Source: Pholis gunnellus (lineage: Eukaryota; Chordata; Actinopteri; Perciformes; Pholidae). From it: a stretch of DNA of 64,000 bases. The stretch spans positions 20,092,263 through 20,156,262 of the forward strand of contig OU342822.1 in the NCBI GenBank assembly GCA_910591455.2, written 5' to 3'. Under the pieces are notes generated by a model. It made no database searches and was not told where the DNA came from. It saw only the letters and a program-made list of their open reading frames with translations. This document shows positions 58,132 through 64,000 of the stretch, one piece after another. Position 1 is the first letter of the stretch. The number at the start of each line of letters is the position of its first letter. The translations under genes were made by a program, and so were the position numbers.

Positions 58132-61100
58132 TGGTGGTGGTGGTGTGTGTGGGGGGGCAGAGAAGCCCTCAGGGCCCCTTAAAAGGTTAATCCGGTGTGG
58201 TTAGGGAGGAAGAATTGTGACTTTATTTGTCACTGCTGCTAACTCAGAAAAGGTCAGTACATATAGCCAGTTTATATATATATATATATATATATATGTA
58301 TAGTCTACGGCACATCTGGGAGATGAATGGCGCTGAGGCCGACTCACCAGAAACAAAGCGCCTCGAGGAACGACAGACCCGTGTCCGACGCCCCGACCAC
58401 CACGACCCGGGCCCTCACGGGGACTTTGGGCTCCAGGGTTAACTTCCTGCTGATGAGGCTGAGAGCAAACGGAGCCTGAGAGCGTCACAGAGAGAAGAGA
58501 AGTCAGTCAGAGTCGAAGTGAAACATTCCACCCAAAATGCATGCACCCAGAACTATTAAGCAGCTGAAAGCTTCACGTTATAATGTGTCCTGATGTTCCT
58601 CTATTTGAATAGCACAGGATGAGGTCCGTCTTTCCATCGAGGCACTCAAACCTGCCGGCTGGAGAGACGCTGTCAGCTCTCAGCCTACAAACCTTCACAG
58701 CATTATAGACTCAAGCAACGTTTGTGCAAAATCATGCAGAGTGAAGCTTATTGAACATCAACACATGAAGAACATAAAGAGGTATAAACGCCTTCAGGTC
58801 CAGATGTTTCACAACAGGACTTCACTTTGCATGTTGTATAAGCCGAAGCGCTCAAGTGGTTTCAGTGATTTGAAGTTATTTTATTCTATTGTATATCTAT
58901 TCTATATACGTTAATTTGGCATTTATATATACGACCACGGTGTGTTTGTTTTTCATGAGAATTACAGTAAACGAGGACAGAGACGTGCAACAGATGGGCT
59001 CTAGAAAAAGGTTTTCATCTCCTGATGTTTGTTCATCAGAAACAATAGAAAGAGTTTCTCTTTGTTTGTTTGTTTGTGTGCAGCTCTACTGCTGATGAGC
59101 CAACACACTTGTTTGGTAAAGTTTGTGTTTCGTCACTTTTTTTTATTGTGTTTCATTTGGTATTTGTTTCATAAAAAGAGGAGTTTATAACACCTGGACC
59201 TTTGTCCAATGAAAGAAACAGTCATTTTTATAAACTACTATCATTGTCATCTGCAGACGGATCCCACTGGGATGGGTGTGTTGATGTTTGAGGGGCTCTT
59301 TTTGTAGTTTATTCATACTTTGTGCTCGGTGTACTCGCCTCCTGCTGTTTCAATCAGACGTTTGCTCTTAATTTAGACGTTCAAAAAATCAATAAACAGA
59401 AAAGTACGATAATTGCAGAAATGCAGCTTTAAGCGGTAATGAGACGGAAACTCGGGGATCAAACTCGTGACCCGACGGTTAGGGAACGCTTCTCTGCAAT
59501 CATCACAAAAGAGTCCCGCAGGAATTAGAGGAACGCCGCGTTATAATTCCCCCATTCCTCCACCACCGAGTGTCTCTGGTCCTCGCGCTAATGGCTCCTT
59601 CATCATCTGTAATTAGGCAGATTGGCCCCACAATGCACCTTGTTGGATGAAAACAGCATCGAGCAAAAAAGAGGAGGAAAGAAAGGAGAGGAACCCGAGG
59701 GTGAAATTAACCTTTGTGTAATATTCAGATAATTTCCACGAGGGCATGTGTGCTCGACATCTGTCGCACTGAGACGTTGGTTTGATTAGCAGGAATATAA
59801 AAGAGCTTGTGTTTATTTTATATGACAAATGTTGTTTTATGTTATTATTAGTATTATATAGTATCATTTTATATGTTAATTGTAGCAATGAAACAAAAGC
59901 AGCCAATACTTTAAAACCTTCAAAATCTTTTTTTTCTAACACGTTGATCACTTGTTTTCATTGAGATCAGGTCAAAGGTCGCACGTTGCAAAGGTTAGTG
60001 TCTGGAGATACTGGAGGACGTCGTATCCTGATGAGAGACCACGTAACTTCAGTATTTCATAGTTCAGGAACACTGGAACATGAAAGCAGGGTTCTCTCTT
60101 TTTCTAAAGATCATTTCCAGAGACGATCAGCCGGCATGACTGTTCCTCTTTCTGTGGGAGTCTGAATGAAAGACGAGTCTGTGGCTCTAACTCAACATAA
60201 AATCATCTCTTACGTTGTTAGAAATGATGACAAATGGATCAAAGAATGATGCAAACACACCTGTAGGAGAAACTATAGCAGAACCTCAAACTCTGCTTTC
60301 TTTTGACAAGATAAAGTGTTAAAGTACATTTTAAACATGCAGCAGCTCACTTTGAGATTCTGCATCAATGTTGGATGAATTCAGCAACTGTGGCAACGTA
60401 TTCTACTCCAAATGCAACGAGGAAGACATCGTGAATCTGCGTTACAGCAGCTGGACTGAACCACCGCTGGATAACAGAGATATTATTATATATGTCGTCC
60501 ATTAAAACACTGACAAAACGTCTCAGACGAACAATAATCTGGCAGCTGTGTGTCATGTAGACGCTGTATTCTGACACTTATTAAAAACTAGTATCACTTT
60601 ATATGTAAAAAAAACAACAACCTGTATTCGTCATCTGCCTACATGCATCCATCTGAATACTGCAGGAATTAAGCAGACGAGGTAATCAGATGAACAAAGC
60701 TGCCGTCTCATCTGCATGCGCGCTGGAGCAGGTGCAGCCGCTCTTATCGCGCTGGAGATGCCTCACCTCCCCTCAGCACAATGGCCGCGGCTCTGTGTAA
60801 TATGATCCCGTATTGACAGAGAGGGGAACAGGTGCTTTAGATTCGATTAATCATCCCGAGGACCACGTCACGGCGCTCGGAGGCGAAGCTCTTATCTGAG
60901 CGGTAGCCTGGAGATCATGACTGTGGGGGGGGTGATGGAGTGAAATGAACATGTGAGTGTACGCGGTGACGCCTCGGGTCTGAAGAGAGCGCTGCTGGAC
61001 AAGTGGTCAATATTTGAAGTCCAGGACATTGAAATAAATCACATTAAGATTTAAGACCAGAACACAGGAGGAGGAGAAGAGGAGAAGAAGAGGAGAAGAG

Positions 61101-63525
61101 CTGCGGTTATCATCGTTCATCTTCTAACCAGCTTCTCCGCTTTTGATGTTTACACCTCCACTACCACTTCAGCTCCTTCTATTCTACCGTATTAATCGTG
61201 TGTAAAGCTCAGAGGATGCAACATTTTAAGAATACAATGTTTCCAGCAGAAGTAAGCGCTCCGAGTATTATTCAGAAGGTTTTCCTCTTTTCTTACACGT
61301 ACTTTGCTTTGTTCCAACCAACTCAACGTTATTTTAAATAGTAGTTGAGATCCAAAAGTCTTCACAGATATTAAATACAAGCTGAACTCTCAGGACTTGT
61401 GTTGACCGAGAATAAAATATGTTTTGCCAAATGTAAAGAAATATAGATGCATGTTAAATCAAATGAGCTTTTGAAGCTGTTTAACACAGATTGTGGATGT
61501 ATACCGTCTCTGTTCATGTGGAAAAAGCTGTTTAGACCAAAGTTTTTGTTTGTGGATACACTTTGATAAAATGCAATATTAAAAAGAAAGGTATGTTCAT
61601 TCCATCATACTGTGTTTTACACCCTTCTGACCCTAACAGTGAATCCTTGTGTAGAAGCAGCGCCGCCTAGTGGTCACATGAACGCCCTGTCTGCAGCCTT
61701 CAGCTAATCTACATTCCCTGGCAGGCGGCTCGCTTCCCTGGCAGCCAGCTGCCGCCCGTGCCCCACCTGGTCCTCGGTGATCTGCCTGGATGGGCCGTTG
61801 ATGCCAAGCTCCTCCAGCGGGTAGATGATCTGGCGTCGCGGGCGGACGGGGACCGCGCAGCCGAGGACAGCGTCCAGATGGTGGACGCAGGAATTCTGAG
61901 TGCGGGGCAGAAAAGGGGGGGGGGGGGGCACAGTGTCAGCGAGAGACTCCCTCTCAGAGGGTAAACAGCATCAGTGAGGGGGGCTCCGGAGGGGGGAGAA
62001 CTGGAAGGTGACAAAGTGATAATGAGCTCAGGTGAAGAGGCTAGATGATGCAAGCTTTACACCACTGACATGCGCTGACTGGAAAACATCTCCCAGTGCC
62101 AGAACGGAGCCAATTTTATCTTCTGCCATTATTCTATTTGCTCATCATCATCATCATCATCATCATCATCTCCAGATCTGAAGCGTGTTTGTGGGAAGGT
62201 AATTAGCAGAGGAAGTGGAGGCCTCTCTACATGTCGAGCAAATGTCTTATTACGTGAGTGGAGAGGTGGAGCTGGCAGCACCGTCGGCACCTGCTGCCCC
62301 CGACCCCCCCCCCCCCCCCCCCCGGGACGGCAGCCCTGCTGAGGGGCCGCACTCTGCAAGAAATGACCCCTAACAACATGTTTACATGAATAAATCCATC
62401 TGTTACATGTGGTCATCAGACTTAACAGCTACACGAGACCGTTTACATCACATGAGATGCTGTTCTGGTTTATCACATGAAGAGAAAAAGAGAGAACTTG
62501 AGTCTTGACATCAAGTTATGGTGAACAACAGACTAAACCATCTCACTAATTAACGTGTTCACCGTCACAAAAACAAGGTGTAGTTACTTTAGCTGCAAAC
62601 TGTTACATCCAGCATACAGTAAATATCAAATCAAGTCGTATTTGAGCATTATTTGATATTCATGTCTGTGAAATCAACTCATCACTATATTTGAGATGGA
62701 CCGCCTCGTCGTGATATTTCTTGCAGTGTTGTTGCTCTGAGGGTCATTCCACTAATGACAATGTGTATGTGAGCAGACATGCACGGAGGCTGGAAGGTTC
62801 CTGAGGGTCCCGGTGTGTGAAACCCACCTCCTGGCTGTGGTACGACGGGTAGATTCTGTGGAACAGGCAGGACCTGCGAGCCAGCCGGAGCGCCTCCTTG
62901 AACAAGTATTTGCTGAAGTGCTGGAAGGAGCGTTTGAGGACAAAGTGGCGTATCTGAGCGTGCTCCTCGCGGCGGTGATGGCTGAAATAGATGAAGTTCT
63001 CGATGTTGTAGTGGGCGCAGATGTACTCGATGTCCTGACAAAGACAGAGGAAGTAATGAAGTGACTTTACTCCAGTTTCAGGACGTTCCTTTAGTTTAAT
63101 ACAGTTCCTCTCTTTTTGTTTCCGATCAAATGATCGGAAACAAAAGCTGCGGATGATTGTATGGTACCAATTATTTCAGAAACACTTTGATCATACACCA
63201 AAGAATTGGTCATGATTGAAACCGTTATAGAAAGTACACTACGAGGAATTGACGGCAGACTTTTGTCTCTTTGAATAAACCTCTCCGCTCATGTTGAACA
63301 GACAAAGAAAGCTTTATTTTCTATTTTTATTATCAAAGCTCAAACACTGATGGAAACCAACTCCATAGAACAACAGCTAATCAACCAGAAACCACCACAG
63401 ACCCTCTGAGGCTCATCTGGGGACAATGAGCTGCACACTGCACCTACCTGTTCGTCTCTGAGGATCAGGACGCCCACGACCTGAGTCTGCAGCCGGGCCA
63501 CGAAGGCCTGCAGCGCCGCGCCGTC
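49035..63525 (-). CDS. cfap61: cilia- and flagella-associated protein 61, C-terminal 543 residues (11 exons)
   Basis: Exons at 63448-63525, 62828-63034, 61767-61895, 58348-58475, 55453-55545, 54759-54927, 53510-53837, 51150-51232, 50808-51013, 49356-49443 and 49035-49157 total 1632 bases and stay in one frame to TGA at 49035-49037. CFAP61 belongs to the calmodulin- and spoke-associated complex at the base of axonemal radial spokes and is needed for sperm flagella in mammals. Family signatures: FIYFSHHRREEHAQIRHFVL; a Rossmann P-loop VVVVGASDTGLSFLEAL at residues about 162-178; the flavoprotein-like DHLVLCTG; DGRLVIDATFHTSDSAI; and a C-terminus YLTYNRNLLPMFAGPGQV. The N-terminal acetyltransferase-like part lies past 64000. 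The stretch normally found between LCTGLQYQ and VFINLSNRG (the second dinucleotide-binding half) has no exon in the 0.9-kb intron. Linkage to insm1 matches human 20p11. Confidence 0.93.
49158..49355 (-). other. cfap61: cfap61 last intron
   Basis: AT-rich intron of 198 bp, no further feature. Confidence 0.7.
49356..49443 (-). CDS. cfap61: cfap61 penultimate exon
   Basis: 88 bases, phase 2 to phase 0, encoding FFRQSWCLAVYHDRFSDFEQ and then ELQQISSNA. Acceptor TCTCCTACAG|TTTC follows directly on a GT microsatellite that serves as the pyrimidine-rich/alternating tract; donor ACGCA|GTCAGTG is weaker than the others. Confidence 0.85.
49444..50807 (-). other. cfap61: cfap61 intron packed with CA/GT microsatellites
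   Basis: Holds a CA array at about 49452-49478, a long CA array at 49914-50007, GT then a 15-base G run at about 50156-50193, CA at about 50333-50360 and interrupted GT at about 50473-50535. CA and GT arrays on the same strand are complementary. Confidence 0.8.
49914..50007. repeat. long CA microsatellite
   Basis: About 45 CA units with a few CTCACA interruptions at the right end. Confidence 0.95.
50808..51013 (-). CDS. cfap61: cfap61 exon
   Basis: 206 bases, phase 0 to phase 2. Encodes DGDIVTGRAETGNYF through LSSLYRQGLIQDLY. Donor CTGTACAG|GTGGGAG is preferred over reading on to a TGA at about 50678, because it splices in frame to the next exon and gives the family sequence DLYSFFRQSWCLAVYHDRF. 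Confidence 0.88.
51014..51149 (-). other. cfap61: cfap61 short intron with CTT array
   Basis: Intron of 136 bp containing a CTT trinucleotide array at about 51055-51080; no other feature. Confidence 0.7.
51150..51232 (-). CDS. cfap61: cfap61 exon
   Basis: 83 bases, phase 1 to phase 0, encoding GKLPGGFHFLHVTKPSATDR and then TAAPVQH. Acceptor TTCTCCTCAG|GCGGG, donor CAACAT|GTGAGGC. Placed by frame and by the expected LPG-(F/Y)H-(F/Y)LH block. Confidence 0.82.
51233..53509 (-). other. cfap61: cfap61 intron
   Basis: 2.3-kb intron. Contains one copy of the CTCF-motif-bearing repeat at 52905-53262. The rest is unique-looking AT-rich DNA with no exon recognised. Confidence 0.65.
52905..53262 (+). 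repeat. dispersed repeat family 1, copy F, in a cfap61 intron
   Basis: Full-length core with the motif at 52962-52974; 3' region has the GACGTATACG variant followed by the CTCAGTCCAGATGTGGTCAC end. Confidence 0.9.
53510..53837 (-). CDS. cfap61: cfap61 exon, large C-terminal domain exon
   Basis: 328 bases, phase 0 to phase 1. Encodes VFINLSNRGVDYDAF, then DGRLVIDATFHTSDSAIYGA and FSRRYYADEWSHANFNSKDV, ending VPLYNQAKIQ. This is the part that closes the flavoprotein-like fold and leads into the C-terminal dimerisation region. Acceptor ATCTTCTTTCAG|GTG; donor ATTCAAG|GTCAGAG. Confidence 0.92.
53838..54758 (-). other. cfap61: cfap61 intron where family exons are expected but not seen
   Basis: 921 bp read in all minus-strand frames shows no segment resembling a second Rossmann lobe. 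Positions 54546-54735 duplicate 55866-56047. Confidence 0.6.
54546..54735. repeat. duplicated intronic segment, copy 1
   Basis: About 185 bp, from ACTCATATCTCATATT to GATATTCAGACGAGC, highly similar to 55866-56047 and in the same orientation, 1.3 kb apart. Confidence 0.85.
54759..54927 (-). CDS. cfap61: cfap61 exon ending the first nucleotide-binding half
   Basis: 169 bases, phase 2 to phase 0. Encodes HAYSSRDLAQLPLSSRVTEV through VPYDHLVLCTGLQYQ; DHLVLCTG is the conserved strand-turn that closes the first Rossmann lobe in flavoprotein-like folds. Acceptor CTTCCTGCAG|TCATG, donor CAG|GTGAGAGC. Confidence 0.9.
54928..55452 (-). other. cfap61: cfap61 intron
   Basis: 525-bp intron, no additional feature seen. 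Confidence 0.6.
55453..55545 (-). CDS. cfap61: cfap61 exon
   Basis: 93 bases, phase 2 to phase 2, encoding PHLSFNNLTLVSTHGFPGDY and then DHEDVGFLST. Acceptor TCTCGCAG|CCCTC and donor CACAAG|GTGAGCG. Too short to stand out as an open frame; found by continuing the cfap61 reading. Confidence 0.88.
55866..56047. repeat. duplicated intronic segment, copy 2
   Basis: Same blocks as copy 1 (TACTTTATTACCTT, GTCAAGTATTAAA, AAAGGTTGAATATC, TGATATTCAGACGAGC) with scattered substitutions and a small deletion. Confidence 0.85.
56600..57300. promoter_or_regulatory. enhancer-like block in a cfap61 intron
   Basis: Non-repetitive, GC-richer than the flanks. It has TAAT cores clustered at about 57050-57160 (CATTAGTC, CTCATTAGTC, CTAATTAAAGG) and a TGATAAG GATA site at about 56980. 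It looks like a conserved non-coding element about 10 kb upstream of insm1; conservation untested. Confidence 0.3.
58348..58475 (-). CDS. cfap61: cfap61 exon with dinucleotide-binding P-loop
   Basis: Starts phase 0, ends phase 2. The frame APFALSLISRKL reaches VVVVGASDTGLSFLEAL, a G-x-S-x-x-G beta-alpha-beta turn as in FAD/NAD-binding folds. Acceptor CGCTCTCAG|GCTCC; donor TTTCTG|GTGAGTC. Other frames stay open here by chance. Confidence 0.92.
59440..59660. promoter_or_regulatory. enhancer-like block in a cfap61 intron
   Basis: Unique block with CGCTAATGG, CTGTAATTAGGCAG and TTATAATTCC, homeodomain-type cores, in a moderately GC-rich background. Assigned by appearance only. Confidence 0.22.
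60690..60960. promoter_or_regulatory. enhancer-like block in a cfap61 intron
   Basis: Unique GC-rich block containing E-boxes (CATCTG at about 60710, CAGGTG at about 60730 and 60830), CTTATC GATA-type sites and GATTAATC. E-box clusters near insm1 would fit proneural control, but this is inference. Confidence 0.27.
61660..61673 (-). promoter_or_regulatory. CTCF-like site in a cfap61 intron
   Basis: CCACTAGGCGGCGC on the minus strand, a near-consensus CTCF core, outside any repeat I recognise. Confidence 0.45.
61767..61895 (-). CDS. cfap61: cfap61 exon
   Basis: 43 codons, phase 0/0, acceptor CACTCAG|AATTCC and donor GACCAG|GTGGGG. Encodes the linker NSCVHHLDAVLGCAVPVRPR to ITEDQ that leads into the Rossmann fold; the PRRQIIYPLEELG segment is family-like. 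Confidence 0.88.
61896..62827 (-). other. cfap61: cfap61 intron
   Basis: 932-bp intron with a G run at about 61914-61928, a CAT array at about 62141-62171 and a 20-base C run at 62304-62323. Confidence 0.7.
62828..63034 (-). CDS. cfap61: cfap61 exon
   Basis: 69 codons, phase 0/0, acceptor TTTGTCAG|GACATC and donor CAGGAG|GTGGGT. Begins DIEYICAHYNIENF and includes the FSHHRREEHAQIRHF block, typical of the CFAP61 N-terminal half. Confidence 0.9.
63035..63447 (-). other. cfap61: cfap61 intron
   Basis: 413-bp intron. Contains a short inverted repeat around 63115-63145 (TTTGTTTCCGATCA and TGATCGGAAACAAA). Confidence 0.6.
63448..63525 (-). CDS. cfap61: cfap61 exon (first visible)
   Basis: Encodes 26 residues, DGAALQAFVARLQTQVVGVL and onward, the end of an acetyltransferase-like fold. 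Acceptor CTCACGCAG|GACGG and donor GAACAG|GTAGGTG are both strong; phase 0 on both sides. The previous exon is outside the window; nothing exon-like is seen in 63526-64000. Confidence 0.85.
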
Positions 63526-64000
63526 CTGCGTGAGGACGAAACACGATGTATGTCAGTACTCGTCTGAGTATACGCACCTTGTTGTGTCAGTGCAGGGCCA
63601 TGAATACACATGAAGGGAGAGGCTGCAGAAGTAATTATCAGTTTTTTGGAGCTGCGGCGGTGACAGCTGGGGTGTCAGTCAGAGAGGAAAATCAGTTCAG
63701 CTGAATTCTCACCAATCTGTTCGCTGGCAAACGCGCCGCGATATTCCTGGTTATTCCAAGACAATCACTGCCGGCTCGAGTCACACTCGACCGTCCAAAA
63801 CAATCATCATGTCATTTTAAAAAAGTTAAAGGGGAGCCAGTTACAATTTCAACCCTGATATCTTCTCTATTTGCTGCTCATGATTTCCAAACACTGAAGG
63901 TTTTACAGGCCAGCTGGTTTAATACTGATTACAAATGAGCTTGAGAGTTTTAACTGTGAGTGACATTTAAAAACAAGTAAATACACAGATATAGGTCAGA

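Larger units (their letters stand above)
55546..58347 (-). other. cfap61: cfap61 intron
   Basis: 2.8-kb intron. Contains the duplicated segment (copy 2), an enhancer-like GC block, a GT/GGT/G array at about 58095-58160 and a TA array at about 58273-58297. Confidence 0.7.
58476..61766 (-). other. cfap61: cfap61 3.3-kb intron
   Basis: Mostly AT-rich unique sequence. Two GC-richer enhancer-like blocks at 59440-59660 and 60690-60960. A CTCF-like motif (minus strand CCACTAGGCGGCGC) lies at 61660-61673, about 95 bp downstream of the exon at 61767-61895 in gene direction. Confidence 0.6.

Overview
The window looks like nuclear DNA of a bony fish, most likely a percomorph teleost. The genes are spliced vertebrate genes with long introns and GT/AG junctions. 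The rest is a large fraction of non-coding DNA, very many CA/GT and other microsatellites, long C homopolymers, and dispersed repeat families of a kind that is common in percomorph genomes. There is no bacterial, viral or plasmid organisation, no CRISPR array and no operon.

Three genes are supported, all on the minus strand. (1) At 9001-10252 are the last two exons of a small gene encoding a PPC/DUF296-domain protein, preceded by a long glycine tract. (2) At 44778-46091 is an intact single-exon insm1 gene, a SNAG-domain, five-zinc-finger neuroendocrine repressor of 437 residues. (3) At 49035-63525 are eleven exons of cfap61 (C20orf26), covering the C-terminal 543 residues of an axonemal protein. 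Its 5' exons lie beyond the right edge. All intron phases of the cfap61 exons agree. insm1 and cfap61 are head-to-tail neighbours on human chromosome 20p11 too, so the linkage supports both calls.

Layout: 1-9000 is repeat-rich intergenic DNA. 9001-10252 is the PPC gene. 10253-43600 is a gene desert of about 33 kb with repeats and several GC-rich, TAAT-containing blocks that resemble conserved non-coding elements. 43619-46290 is insm1 with its probable 3' UTR and promoter. 46291-49034 is the insm1 upstream/cfap61 downstream spacer. 49035-64000 is cfap61 with large introns, some carrying further enhancer-like blocks. The desert and the cfap61 introns are plausible regulatory territory for insm1, but this is inferred from base composition and position only.

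The most interesting observations are these: a dispersed repeat whose six copies all carry a CTCF-like CCACCAGGGGGCG motif, with other near-consensus CTCF-like sites elsewhere; the apparent absence of exons for the second dinucleotide-binding half of cfap61; a 32-bp perfect palindrome over the cfap61 stop codon; and two copies of a minisatellite-bearing element that can encode 13-residue repeats. I did not find a convincing new multi-gene system.
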